The notes under the pieces were generated by a model. That model did not search any database. It saw only the letters and a program-made list of their open reading frames with translations, and was not told where the DNA came from. 64,000 bases of DNA from JAPLDB01 sp038206355 (lineage in GTDB: Bacteria > Bacteroidota > Bacteroidia > AKYH767-A > 2013-40CM-41-45): NCBI GenBank assembly GCA_038206355.1, contig JBBRAY010000017.1:1-64000 (forward strand), written 5' to 3'. Positions within the stretch are counted from its first letter, which is position 1. Every line of letters starts with the position of its first letter. Shown piece after piece: positions 27,791 through 36,174 of this stretch. A program made the position numbers and the translations under genes.

Positions 27791-27830
27791 TGAAAGAACT
27801 TAATTTAAATGATACCTGAAATAACCATAT

Positions 27831-28847
27831 TTAATAATACTTTTTCGTTGAAAGAAATTCCTTCACATACTCACCGACTCCATCTTCCAATGAATAAAAA
27901 GAATTTGAATATCCAATACTGCGCAGCTTTTCCATTTTTGCTTCTGTGAAGTATTGGTACTTGTCACGGATGTCAAGCGGGGTATTAATAAATTCTATTT
28001 CTTCCTTTTTGTTCATCGCTTTAAAAACGTTTTTTACCAGGTCTAAAAAAGTACGCGCAGTTCCTGAACCAAGATTATATATACCGGAGTTTTTTCTGTG
28101 GTGCATTAGCCAGTAGCAAACGTTTACTACATCTTTCACATATACAAAATCACGAAGTTGTTCACCATCTTTGTAAGCGGGGTTGTGTGAACGAAACAAT
28201 TTCATTTTACCGGATGAAGAAATCTGATTGTATGCGTGAAACATTACAGACGCCATCCGTCCTTTATGATATTCATTCGGACCATAAACATTAAAAAACT
28301 TTAATCCCGCCCAGAAGTATGGTGAACCGGGTTCCTCCTGACTGCTGCTGCTATCTTTGCTGCTGCCGCTGCCTCCTGCCGCTTTCCCCACTGCCCATTT
28401 ATCAAATTCATTCTTAGAATCCCCGTAAGGATTGAGTGGTTTTAACTGCTGAATAATTTCATGGTTATCTTCATACCCCAACTCACCATCTCCGTATGTC
28501 GCTGCTGACGAAGCATACACCAATGGCAAGCCAAATTCAACACACAGATTCCACACGTCCTTCGTGTACTGAACATTCAGTTTTTCAAAAATCGCATAAT
28601 CAAACTCAGTAGTATCCGTTCTTGCACCGATATGAAACACAAACTGAACAAAACGATGATTCTGTTTCAGCCATTCAATAAAATGATCCCGTTCAACGAG
28701 CGCTGAATATTTTTTCCCTTTGTAGTTCTCCTCTTTATCCTTTTTTGAAAAGTCATCTACCAGAATGAGATCATAGTACCCCTCATCGTTGAGTTTCCTC
28801 ACGAGACAACTGCCGATGAATCCTGCTGCTCCTGTTATTACTATCAT
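27831..28847 (-). CDS. hldD: ADP-glyceromanno-heptose 6-epimerase
   Basis: A 338-residue SDR-family epimerase. The start is ATG 28847 (MIVITGAAGFIGS), eight codons inside a longer frame. It has the NAD motif TGAAGFIG (5-12), DDFS, the SSAATYG and Y141-x3-K145 catalytic elements, and FFNVYGPNEYHKGRMASV. It makes ADP-L-glycero-D-manno-heptose for LPS inner core. Residues about 153-176 are a Gly/Ser/Glu low-complexity insertion encoded by CTG/CTGC-rich repeats, not seen in typical HldD, which makes it about 20 residues longer than usual. Confidence 0.92.
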   Translation of the reverse strand: MIVITGAAGFIGSCLVRKLNDEGYYDLILVDDFSKKDKEENYKGKKYSALVERDHFIEWLKQNHRFVQFVFHIGARTDTTEFDYAIFEKLNVQYTKDVWNLCVEFGLPLVYASSAATYGDGELGYEDNHEIIQQLKPLNPYGDSKNEFDKWAVGKAAGGSGSSKDSSSSQEEPGSPYFWAGLKFFNVYGPNEYHKGRMASVMFHAYNQISSSGKMKLFRSHNPAYKDGEQLRDFVYVKDVVNVCYWLMHHRKNSGIYNLGSGTARTFLDLVKNVFKAMNKKEEIEFINTPLDIRDKYQYFTEAKMEKLRSIGYSNSFYSLEDGVGEYVKEFLSTKKYY

Positions 28848-28901
28848 AATTATCTTTTTCGCAATCCACAACCACTCTGTGCCGATGTTGCGGCTATTTT
28901 T

Positions 28902-29813
28902 CTATAGTACTACTTTTTGACTGACCACAAAAATATCCTGCGGCACAGATTTTATTAACCCGGCATCTTTTGACTTTTGAAATAAAACCCGGATTGCATT
29001 TTTACCATCCTCTCCCAAATCAATTGAAAATTCATTCACATACGTTTTAATATGCTTCATCCTTACTTCCTCTTCCATTTCCTGCGCATGTTGCTTTACA
29101 TAATCTCTTCCTGAATCCTGATTTGCAAATGCAAACTCCACACTTCTTCTCATCACTCTGTCTATCTTTATTTTAAATTCTTCAGGTAAATTTCTTTTTA
29201 CAGCAATACCTCCTAGGGGAATTGGCTGACTTGTTTCCTGCTCCCATAATTCTCCGAGGTCACAGATTTTTACCAAACCCTTTTGCTGATAGGTGAACCG
29301 GTTCTCATGAATGATTACACCTGCATCGGCATGACCTGATAAAACGGCATCTTCAATTTCTGAAAAAATATATTCTGTTATATTTTTTGCTTCCGGAAAA
29401 TAAAGTGAGAAAAGAAAATTTGCTGTGGTCCGCATTCCGGGAATGGCAATTTTCATGTTGGCAATATGCGACCTGTATTCAGCTAACCTCTCCTCCGCAG
29501 ACTCCATGCTTTTATTATCCTTACAAACAAGCAATGGCCCAACTCCCTTGCCGAGTGCGCTACCTCCATTCAGTAACTGCCATGAATCCGCCAGTTGAGT
29601 GAATGCAGCAAAACTAATTTTCGTAATGTCAGGAATTCCCTTTTCTGCATTGCGGTTAAGTGCCTCCACATCTTCCATCATCACTTCAAAATCCAAACCT
29701 TCTGTATCAATTTTATGATGAACCATGGCATCAAACATAAACGTATCATTCGGGCAGGGAGAAAAGCCGAGTTTTAGTTTGTGTTCCGGATGATATGTTT
29801 CTGAAAAAGACAT
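28902..29813 (-). CDS. mqnD: 1,4-dihydroxy-6-naphthoate synthase
   Basis: A 303-residue periplasmic-binding-fold enzyme of the futalosine menaquinone pathway. Characteristic segments are LGFSPCPNDTFMFDAMV near the N-terminus, EDVEALNRNA, ISFAAF, GKGVGPLLV and DAGVIIHENRFTY. It converts cyclic dehypoxanthinyl futalosine to 1,4-dihydroxy-6-naphthoate. mqnB lies 8 nt upstream on the same strand, so the two form an operon. Length and motifs are complete. Confidence 0.92.
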   Translation of the reverse strand: MSFSETYHPEHKLKLGFSPCPNDTFMFDAMVHHKIDTEGLDFEVMMEDVEALNRNAEKGIPDITKISFAAFTQLADSWQLLNGGSALGKGVGPLLVCKDNKSMESAEERLAEYRSHIANMKIAIPGMRTTANFLFSLYFPEAKNITEYIFSEIEDAVLSGHADAGVIIHENRFTYQQKGLVKICDLGELWEQETSQPIPLGGIAVKRNLPEEFKIKIDRVMRRSVEFAFANQDSGRDYVKQHAQEMEEEVRMKHIKTYVNEFSIDLGEDGKNAIRVLFQKSKDAGLIKSVPQDIFVVSQKVVL

Positions 29814-29821
29814 AGACTAAT

Positions 29822-30478
29822 TTACACGATCATTTTATCAAGTAAGGTACGCATTGCACCGGAAAGATTTTCAAGCGCCGGTTCAATCTTCCATGCACTT
29901 CGGTCCCTCAATTCTACACGGTTGCTGATGGCACGCAGCTGAAGAAAAGGTATATGCTCCATGGCGCAAACATAAAAAAACGCTGCGCCTTCCATCGTTT
30001 CAATATCAGGATGAAACTTAATAAAAGTACGGTTAATGCTATCATAATTCCCGTGTACCTTATTCACTGTTATCCCTTTCACTTTTTTTAATGCGCCGAT
30101 GGATTTATAATTCCCTGCATGTTCATTTTTAATTTTTCCATTCCAGAATGGGAACCCATCTCTGCCTTGCAACTTGAGGTCAAATACTGAAAGAAATTTT
30201 TCACCATCTTCAGCACCGAGATCAGCAAATGTATCACTCACCACATTTACCACTTCTCCGATCGAAATTTCATTGCGGAAACTACCAGCGAGACCAACGT
30301 TGACTACCAGGTCATATTTTTTTGCTGAAAGTTTTTTGGTAAGCGAATAAACCGTTGGCGTCATTCCCACGCCCGTAACAAGAAAATCAATGGTCATTTT
30401 CGACGAGACCGCTCCTGAATAATGATCCCTGGTTGCAGCAATTTCATGCGCTGTAGCCGCAACAATGAGTATTCGCAT
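29822..30478 (-). CDS. mqnB: Futalosine hydrolase
   Basis: A 218-residue nucleoside-phosphorylase-fold enzyme. It starts MRILIVAATAHEI and has VTGVGMTPTVYSL, NVGLAGSF and a METEGAA-like IETMEGAAFFYV motif that supplies the catalytic Glu region. It removes hypoxanthine from futalosine in menaquinone synthesis. It is the first gene of the mqnB-mqnD operon, and a TATATTTG promoter box lies 5 nt before its ATG, implying a very short or absent leader. Confidence 0.92.
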   Translation of the reverse strand: MRILIVAATAHEIAATRDHYSGAVSSKMTIDFLVTGVGMTPTVYSLTKKLSAKKYDLVVNVGLAGSFRNEISIGEVVNVVSDTFADLGAEDGEKFLSVFDLKLQGRDGFPFWNGKIKNEHAGNYKSIGALKKVKGITVNKVHGNYDSINRTFIKFHPDIETMEGAAFFYVCAMEHIPFLQLRAISNRVELRDRSAWKIEPALENLSGAMRTLLDKMIV

Positions 30479-30482
30479 GGAG

Positions 30483-30513
30483 CAAATATACGGGATTGGT
30501 TGATGTTAATAAA
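30483..30513 (-). promoter_or_regulatory. Bacteroidota-type promoter for mqnB-mqnD
   Basis: The minus strand reads TTTA (30510-30513), 19 nt, then TATATTTG (30483-30490): a perfect -7 box and a three-of-four match at -33. The implied transcription start falls at or next to the mqnB ATG, so the transcript may be leaderless. Confidence 0.45.
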
Positions 30514-30674
30514 GTTATCTCAGATCCGTTCTGATCCATGTGCGATAGATTCGGAGACTTCTCGCCGTAAAATCCGTTGCCACCATTCTAGTCTCAGTTC
30601 CTTTGCTAATACTGACGATACTGGCTTTTGCGAAATAACCATCAGTCAGGCAAACCTTTCCACAAGTCATTTGT

Positions 30675-30682
30675 TACATTTG
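30675..30682 (+). promoter_or_regulatory. Promoter -7 box (TACATTTG) before the queD-type gene
   Basis: A perfect TAnnTTTG match 16 nt upstream of ATG 30699. No convincing TTTG lies at the -33 position, so support comes from the -7 box and its placement only. Confidence 0.35.
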
Positions 30683-30698
30683 CGCCTTTAAAAATAGT

Positions 30699-31112
30699 AT
30701 GGTATTCATAACAAGAAAAGAGACCTTCAGCGCAGCTCATAAATTAAGTCGCACCGACTGGGACGAGGAAAAAAATAAATCTGTATTTGGAAAATGTGCC
30801 AACCCAAACTGGCATGGGCATAATTACAACCTGTCCGTTACGGTGAAAGGGGAAGTGAATCCGGATACTGGTTTTGTGGCAAACCTTTCCTTGGTTGGGC
30901 AAATCCTTAAAACCAAAATCATTGATAAGGTTGATCACAGAAACCTGAACCTTGACGTTGATTTTATGCAAGGCAAATTACCAAGTACTGAGGTGCTTGC
31001 GATTGAAATCTGGAACCAGATTGAAAATGAGGTCAATGCACTTGGATGTAAATTGCACTGTGTAAAAATCCAGGAGACAGAAAAAAACTACGTGGAATAC
31101 TTCGGAAAATAA
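30699..31112 (+). CDS. queD: 6-carboxytetrahydropterin synthase / PTPS family
   Basis: A 137-residue T-fold enzyme. Zinc ligands H14 (SAAHKL), H39 and H41 (WHGHNY) are present, together with C33 as candidate catalytic Cys. The DHRNLNLD segment and the C-terminal E residue (VKIQETEKN) are also present. QueD makes 6-carboxy-tetrahydropterin for queuosine; the 6-pyruvoyl-tetrahydropterin synthase branch is very similar. The GTP cyclohydrolase gene downstream supplies its substrate, dihydroneopterin triphosphate. Choice between the two names is not certain. Confidence 0.85.
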   Translation: MVFITRKETFSAAHKLSRTDWDEEKNKSVFGKCANPNWHGHNYNLSVTVKGEVNPDTGFVANLSLVGQILKTKIIDKVDHRNLNLDVDFMQGKLPSTEVLAIEIWNQIENEVNALGCKLHCVKIQETEKNYVEYFGK

Positions 31113-31243
31113 ATCGATTAATTCCCGGAAGAAGGAGTAATGCAAAAAAAAAGATTACGATTTGAAAAAATTAGTTTTTCGTAATTCGCTTATTCGTTTC
31201 AGATTAGTTATTCGAAGGGGTTATTAAACATAAAAACAATTGT

Positions 31244-31879
31244 ATGTCACCTAAAAAAGATATGGCAGATGAAAACGAAATGAACGGCTATTTAAAGATA
31301 GATAGCTACGATACTGAACTGGTTGAAAAGAATTCAAAACTATATTCTTCAATCATCACCAACCTTGGCGAGGATGTTCACCGCGAAGGACTCTTGAAAA
31401 CGCCTGAGCGCGTATCGAAGGCCATGCAATACCTCACCCATGGGTACGGCCTGAACCCGGCTGAAATATTGAAGTCTGCGATGTTCAAAGAAGATTATCG
31501 TCAGATGGTAATCGTAAAAGACATTGAGATTTATTCTTTATGCGAGCACCACATGCTTCCGTTTTTCGGGAAAGCGCACGTTGCTTATATTCCCAATGGT
31601 TGCATCGTAGGGTTAAGTAAAATTCCGCGGATTGTGGATGCTTTTGCAAGGCGATTACAGGTGCAGGAACGGCTAACAACGGAAATCAGGGATTGCATTC
31701 AGGATACTTTGAAACCTCTTGGCGTTGCTGTCGTAATTGAAGCCAAACATTTATGTATGCTAATGCGCGGAATTCAGAAACAAAATTCTGTTGCTACGAC
31801 GTCTGCCTTTACCGGTGAATTTGAAAATGAAAAAACGCGTGGAGAATTCATTCGACTCATATCTGCCAATCTTTCTTAA
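31244..31879 (+). CDS. folE: GTP cyclohydrolase I
   Basis: A 211-residue enzyme converting GTP to dihydroneopterin triphosphate for folate and pterin synthesis. Zinc ligands C100, H103 and C171 (SLCEHHMLPF and HLCMLMRGI) are present, as is the GxxxTPxRVxKA helix (residues 49-60). The start is ATG 31244 or, six codons on, ATG 31262. It is co-directional with the queD-type gene, 131 nt downstream of it. Confidence 0.93.
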   Translation: MSPKKDMADENEMNGYLKIDSYDTELVEKNSKLYSSIITNLGEDVHREGLLKTPERVSKAMQYLTHGYGLNPAEILKSAMFKEDYRQMVIVKDIEIYSLCEHHMLPFFGKAHVAYIPNGCIVGLSKIPRIVDAFARRLQVQERLTTEIRDCIQDTLKPLGVAVVIEAKHLCMLMRGIQKQNSVATTSAFTGEFENEKTRGEFIRLISANLS

Positions 31880-31891
31880 TCTATACCTTTG
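31862..31891 (+). promoter_or_regulatory. Promoter for the BI-1 gene
   Basis: TCTG (31862-31865), 18 nt, then TACCTTTG (31884-31891): a perfect -7 box and a three-of-four -33 box of the Bacteroidota type. The -33 part lies inside the end of folE. The predicted start gives a leader of about 30 nt before ATG 31932. Confidence 0.4.
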
Positions 31892-31931
31892 GCAAATAAT
31901 TTGACAACAATCAAAATTCAAACAAATAAAA

Positions 31932-32669
31932 ATGGACAATAATCAAAATTGGAATTTCAATGTTCAGAATCAACCGGGGCTTGCCACACAACCGGTAACA
32001 AGAACATTCTTCGCAAGCGTATTTATGTGGATGGGTGTGGCTCTCGGCATCAGCGCCATTACCGCTTACGTATTCGGAACTGACATGAGTTATATGCAGT
32101 ACCTTATCAATACTGAAAAGGGCGGTATGTCAGGACTGGGTTATTTTGTCATGTTTGCCCCACTCGGACTTGTCCTTCTGATGAGTTTCGGAATCAACAA
32201 ACTTTCATCAACTGCTTTGATTGGCGTCTTTCTTCTTTATTCAGTGCTGATGGGCATGAGTCTCAGCTTTATTTTCATGGCCTATACGCTGGGATCTATT
32301 TATGGAGTATTCTTCGCCAGTGCTGCCATGTTTGGTGTGATGGCGGTTCTCGGTTATACCACCAAAACTGACCTTACCAAATTCGGAAGCATCATGATCA
32401 TGGCTTTGATCGGAATTATCATTGCGGGAGTGATCAATATGTTTATGCGAAGTGACGGACTGAGTTACATCATCAGTTTTATCTCTGTGATTGTTTTCAC
32501 AGGCCTTACAGCTTATGACGTTCAGAAGATTAAAAACATCGGCGAGCAAGTTGAAAACGGAACAGAAGCTGCAGCCAAGATGGGTATCATGGGAGCACTT
32601 ACGCTGTATCTTGATTTCATTAACCTGTTCCTGGCGTTGTTGAGATTGTTTGGAAGTAGAAGAAACTAG
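31932..32669 (+). CDS. Bax inhibitor-1 / YccA family membrane protein
   Basis: A 245-residue integral membrane protein with about seven hydrophobic segments after a short Asn/Gln-rich cytosolic start. BI-1 features include TYKSLSVFF-like RTFFASVFMWMG at the first helix, the TAYDVQKIKNIGEQ segment, and the terminal FINLFLALLRLFG helix. Family members are pH-dependent calcium leak channels or FtsH-associated regulators; the exact role here is unknown. A clear intrinsic terminator follows. Confidence 0.88.
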   Translation: MDNNQNWNFNVQNQPGLATQPVTRTFFASVFMWMGVALGISAITAYVFGTDMSYMQYLINTEKGGMSGLGYFVMFAPLGLVLLMSFGINKLSSTALIGVFLLYSVLMGMSLSFIFMAYTLGSIYGVFFASAAMFGVMAVLGYTTKTDLTKFGSIMIMALIGIIIAGVINMFMRSDGLSYIISFISVIVFTGLTAYDVQKIKNIGEQVENGTEAAAKMGIMGALTLYLDFINLFLALLRLFGSRRN

Positions 32670-32706
32670 GGTACGAATAACCAATCATTACAAATTTACA
32701 AATGAA

Positions 32707-32744
32707 AAATCCGGTCGTGCAAAATGCAGATCGGATTTTTTTTT
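32707..32744 (+). terminator. Intrinsic terminator after the BI-1 gene
   Basis: AAATCCGGTC (32707-32716) pairs with GATCGGATTT (32729-32738) as a 10-bp stem with one G-T wobble, followed by a T-run to 32744. Confidence 0.8.
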
Positions 32745-32779
32745 GCAGTCGCGGATTTTATTTCGACTTTGCAACTCCT

Positions 32780-32827
32780 GAACTATTGAACTATTGAACT
32801 ATTGAACTATTGAACTTTTGAACTAAT
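32780..32827 (+). repeat. Octanucleotide tandem repeat before fabD
   Basis: Six 8-nt units: four perfect GAACTATT copies, then GAACTTTT and GAACTAAT, ending 23 nt before the fabD ATG. Copy-number change would alter promoter or leader spacing. Confidence 0.85.
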
Positions 32828-32850
32828 CAACAAATCAACTACTCAACCAA

Positions 32851-33735
32851 ATGAAAGCATACATCTTCCCCGGACAAGGCTCACAATTTATCGGAATGGG
32901 AAAGGATCTTTACGATTCCTCCACTATTGCCAAAGCGCTTTTTGAAAAAGCAAATTCATTGCTGGGTTTTAATATTACAGATCTGATGTTCAGCGGAACA
33001 GATGAGGACCTGAAACAAACAAAGGTCACACAACCGGCTATCTTTTTGCATTCGATTATTCAGGCAATAGTCATGGGTGATTCATTGAAACCGGATATGG
33101 TTGCCGGTCATTCGCTCGGCGAGTTCTCTGCACTTGTGGCAAATAAAACACTCACATTTGAAAATGCATTGTTGCTGGTGAAAGAACGTGCCGGTGCCAT
33201 GCAGGCAGCATGTGAAGCAAATCCTTCCACAATGGCAGCAGTTCTTAGTCTGGAAGATGCTATAGTCGAAAATATTTGCGCTGAAGTATCAGCCTCAGGA
33301 GAAATTGTTGTTGCAGCAAATTATAATTGTCCGGGCCAGTTGGTCATCAGTGGAACGATTAACGGAGTAAACATAGCCTGCGAAAAATTAAAAGCTGCCG
33401 GCGCCCGTCGGGCATTGGTACTACCTGTTGGCGGCGCATTTCATTCTCCATTGATGGAACCTGCACGCACACGACTTGCCAAAGCCATTGAAGGAACAAC
33501 ATTCTCTGTTCCGGTTTGTCCGGTATATCAAAACGTTACCGCGAAACCGGTAATCAATCCAGATGAAATAAAACAAAATCTCATCGCACAACTCACAGCT
33601 CCCGTTCGCTGGACGCAAACCATTCAAAACATGATTGCCGACGGCGCAACACAGTTTATTGAAGTTGGTCCGGGGAAGGTGCTTCAAGGGCTTGTAAAGA
33701 AAGTGAATAAAGAGATGGAAGCGGTTTCTGCGTAG
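32851..33735 (+). CDS. fabD: Malonyl-CoA:ACP transacylase
   Basis: A 294-residue enzyme loading malonyl groups onto ACP for fatty-acid synthesis. It has FPGQGSQFIGMG at the N-terminus, the nucleophile elbow GHSLG (S88), the GAFHSPLM catalytic-His region near residue 195, and the C-terminal VGPGKVLQGL motif. Length is typical. It is preceded by an octanucleotide repeat and followed directly by a 13-nt minisatellite. It could also serve the pigment locus at 46-53 kb, which has no transacylase of its own in view. Confidence 0.93.
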   Translation: MKAYIFPGQGSQFIGMGKDLYDSSTIAKALFEKANSLLGFNITDLMFSGTDEDLKQTKVTQPAIFLHSIIQAIVMGDSLKPDMVAGHSLGEFSALVANKTLTFENALLLVKERAGAMQAACEANPSTMAAVLSLEDAIVENICAEVSASGEIVVAANYNCPGQLVISGTINGVNIACEKLKAAGARRALVLPVGGAFHSPLMEPARTRLAKAIEGTTFSVPVCPVYQNVTAKPVINPDEIKQNLIAQLTAPVRWTQTIQNMIADGATQFIEVGPGKVLQGLVKKVNKEMEAVSA

Positions 33736-33743
33736 GGGAAGTA

Positions 33744-33821
33744 GGGAGGGGAAGTCGCAAGCGGAAGTCAGTAGGGGAAGTCCCAAGGGGAAGTCAAGAG
33801 GAGAAGTCGCTAGGCAACCTC
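33744..33821 (+). repeat. 13-nt purine-rich minisatellite
   Basis: Six consecutive 13-nt units, most ending in GAAGTC (for example AGTAGGGGAAGTC at 33770-33782 and CCAAGGGGAAGTC at 33783-33795). The first unit begins 8 nt past the fabD stop. It forms the left flank of the four-helix-bundle gene. Confidence 0.75.
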
Positions 33822-33832
33822 TTGCGACTTCT
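33802..33832 (+). other. Perfect 9-bp inverted repeat
   Basis: AGAAGTCGC (33802-33810) and GCGACTTCT (33824-33832) pair across 13 nt, closing the 13-nt repeat array. No T-run follows, so a factor-independent terminator is not clear. Confidence 0.5.
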
Positions 33833-33924
33833 GTTAGTGAATTCCGATACTGATCCGGATGCCAATAAAATAAACTGTATAAATCAGTTGGCGAGCCCGA
33901 ATCTACCATATAGTTTTGGGGTTG

Positions 33925-34329
33925 ATGGAAAAAATATTTACTAAAGAAATTAAGTATAGTCATCTGGGATACGAAGGCTTGAATGTTTACCGCTTATCAT
34001 TCATTTTAGCAATGGATATATTCGAAATTTCTAAAACATTCCCTAAAGAAGAAAAGTATTCCTTAACAGACCAGGTGCGAAGAAGCTCAAGGTCTATATG
34101 CGCAAATCTGGCTGAAGGATATCGTAAGCGCATTTACCCAAAATCATTTTCCGCAAAAATGATTGACTGTGCCGGAGAATGTTCAGAAACTTTGGTTCAC
34201 TTGAAATTTGCCCATTGTTGTAATTATATTACCTCGGAAATTTTAACTTACTTTGAAACAAGATACGATGAGGTGGGGAAAATCCTCAACTACATGTATC
34301 AACATCCTGAAAAATTTGCACCGAAATGA
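33925..34329 (+). CDS. Four-helix-bundle protein (S23 / IVP family)
   Basis: A 134-residue all-helical protein. ATG 33925 is preferred over a TTG three codons upstream. The pattern is that of the 23S rRNA intervening-sequence (S23/IVP) family: FEISKTFPKEEKYSLTDQ, then RRSSRSICANLAEGY, followed by a helix-rich half. Members form pentamers and are found in rRNA intervening sequences, alone between genes, or as Avd-type partners of diversity-generating reverse transcriptases. No reverse transcriptase is in the window. It lies between two unrelated-length repeat arrays. Function unknown. Confidence 0.85.
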   Translation: MEKIFTKEIKYSHLGYEGLNVYRLSFILAMDIFEISKTFPKEEKYSLTDQVRRSSRSICANLAEGYRKRIYPKSFSAKMIDCAGECSETLVHLKFAHCCNYITSEILTYFETRYDEVGKILNYMYQHPEKFAPK

Positions 34330-34360
34330 AATGGTAACATTAATTAAAACTAAAAATTCA

Positions 34361-34580
34361 CGGCTATTGGATTTGACTCCCTCCTTCCGCTCCCTACTAC
34401 CTACTAATCGGCTGCTGTTCTTCACTTCCTCCTTCCGCTCCCTACTCGCGACCACTCGGCTGCTGGATTTAACTCCCTCCTTCCGCTCCCTACTTGCGAC
34501 CACTCGGCTGCTGGATTTACCTCCCTCCTTCCGCTCCCTACTCGCGACCACTCGGCTGCTGGATTTAACTCCCTCCTTCC
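34361..34580 (+). repeat. 48-bp pyrimidine-rich minisatellite
   Basis: Four full 48-bp units (34369-34560), each ending in CGGCTGCT at 34409, 34457, 34505 and 34553, flanked by a degenerate piece (34361-34368) and a partial unit to about 34580. Each unit contains CTCCCTCCTTCCGCTCCCTA. The period is a multiple of three, which creates spurious open frames on both strands. Confidence 0.85.
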
Positions 34581-34604
34581 ATCTAAAATACTAATCAACA
34601 ACAA

Positions 34605-36134
34605 GTGCCAATCATAAACTCGATACTCTCCTGGTGGATGAAAAAACGAATGCACCAGGTGGAGCTTTTCATCAAGTACCCGCATGAGGTGCAGGAGGAC
34701 TGGCGTGTGCGGTTGATTCAGGCTGCTAAGATGACGGAATGGGGACGCAAATATGACTACTCAACTATACGGTCGCTGAAAAATTTTAAAGAACGTGTAC
34801 CGGTTAGCAATTATGATTCGGTTAAACCATTTATTAAACGGATCATGCATGGCGAACAGAATATTTTATGGCCCAGCGATATCAAATGGTTTGCAAAATC
34901 TTCCGGAACTACATCCGATAAAAGTAAATTCATTCCTGTCAGCAATGAAGCGATGGAGGAATGTCATTTCAAAGGAGGAAAAGATTGCGTTTCATTTTAT
35001 TGTACAAACAACCCCGATACAAAAATATTTACAGGAAAGGCGCTGCTACTCGGCGGAAGTCACCAGATCAACACTTTCAGTAATGAATCTTTTTATGGTG
35101 ACATCTCCGCTGTACTCATGCAGAACCTCCCCTTCTGGATACAGTTCCTTCGAACACCTGATTTATCCATTGCCCTCATGGATAAGTGGGAAGAAAAAAT
35201 TGAACGACTTGCCGATGCTACTATCAATGAAAACGTAACCAACATCAGTGGTGTTCCTACCTGGACGCTTGTGCTGGCGAAACATGTGATGGAGATGACC
35301 GGTAAAAGCAACCTCCTCGAAATATGGCCAAACCTGGAATTGTTTATCCATGGTGCTGTGAGTTTCACTCCTTACCGCGACCAGTTTGCAAAACTGATTC
35401 CTTCGGAGAAAATGAGTTACCTGGAAACCTATAATGCCTCAGAAGGTTTTTTTGGTATTCAGGATCAGCCACGCAGCGATGAGATGTTGCTGATGCTCGA
35501 CTATGGTATTTACTATGAGTTCATGCCGATGGAAGAATACGGAAAAGATTTCCCTGATACCCTTTCACTCGAACAGGTGGAGCTCAATAAAAATTATGCT
35601 GTCGTCATTTCCACCAATGCCGGACTGTGGAGATACCTCATCGGCGATACCGTGAGGTTCACTTCTTTGAATCCATACCGGATAAAAATTACAGGACGTA
35701 CTAAATTATTCATCAATGCCTTTGGCGAAGAGGTGATGATTGAAAATACTGACAATGCTGTACATATTGCCTGTGAGAAAACAGAAGCACTGATCAGGGA
35801 TTATACTGTTGCTCCTGTTTATTTTTCTGAAAGTGAAAACGGTGCCCATGAATGGCTAATCGAATTTGAAAAAGCACCTGACAACCTTGACTACTTTATT
35901 GAAACGCTTGATACTGCTCTCAAATCACTCAACAGCGATTACGAGGCAAAACGGTATAAAAATATGGCGCTCAGAAAACCAATACTAAAGGTACTTCCTG
36001 AAAATACATTCTATTCATGGATGAAGAGCAAAGGAAAACTGGGCGGACAGCACAAAGTACCAAGATTGAGTAATGATCGTAAATTTGTGGAGGAGATTCT
36101 TCATATGCTGGATCAACAGAATACTAAGGTATAG
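34605..36134 (+). CDS. GH3-family acyl-adenylating enzyme
   Basis: A 509-residue protein of the GH3 superfamily (plant auxin-amido synthetase fold, ANL-type adenylation). It has KSSGTTSDKSKFIPVS (ATP-binding SSGTTxGK-like loop), YNASEGFFG, and GDTVRF ... GRTKLFINAFGEE at the C-terminal hinge. The start is GTG. Bacterial members are common in Bacteroidota, but the acid and amine substrates are unknown. It directly follows the 48-bp repeat array. A role in lipid or pigment conjugation is only a guess. Confidence 0.85.
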   Translation: MPIINSILSWWMKKRMHQVELFIKYPHEVQEDWRVRLIQAAKMTEWGRKYDYSTIRSLKNFKERVPVSNYDSVKPFIKRIMHGEQNILWPSDIKWFAKSSGTTSDKSKFIPVSNEAMEECHFKGGKDCVSFYCTNNPDTKIFTGKALLLGGSHQINTFSNESFYGDISAVLMQNLPFWIQFLRTPDLSIALMDKWEEKIERLADATINENVTNISGVPTWTLVLAKHVMEMTGKSNLLEIWPNLELFIHGAVSFTPYRDQFAKLIPSEKMSYLETYNASEGFFGIQDQPRSDEMLLMLDYGIYYEFMPMEEYGKDFPDTLSLEQVELNKNYAVVISTNAGLWRYLIGDTVRFTSLNPYRIKITGRTKLFINAFGEEVMIENTDNAVHIACEKTEALIRDYTVAPVYFSESENGAHEWLIEFEKAPDNLDYFIETLDTALKSLNSDYEAKRYKNMALRKPILKVLPENTFYSWMKSKGKLGGQHKVPRLSNDRKFVEEILHMLDQQNTKV

Positions 36135-36174
36135 GAATGAGGATTGAGTATTGAAGTGGGAATGATAAGTCAGA

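Noticed and set aside
33916..34329. Avd-like partner of a diversity-generating retroelement
   Set aside because: The protein fold is compatible, but no reverse transcriptase or template/variable repeat pair is visible in the window.
34243..34551. Open frame on the minus strand encoding a repetitive ASRERKEG-type peptide
   Set aside because: It is produced by the 48-bp minisatellite, whose period is a multiple of three. No start context or homology supports a gene.
32780..34580. CRISPR-like array in the spacers around fabD
   Set aside because: The repeats are directly adjacent tandem units without unique spacers, so they are micro/minisatellites.
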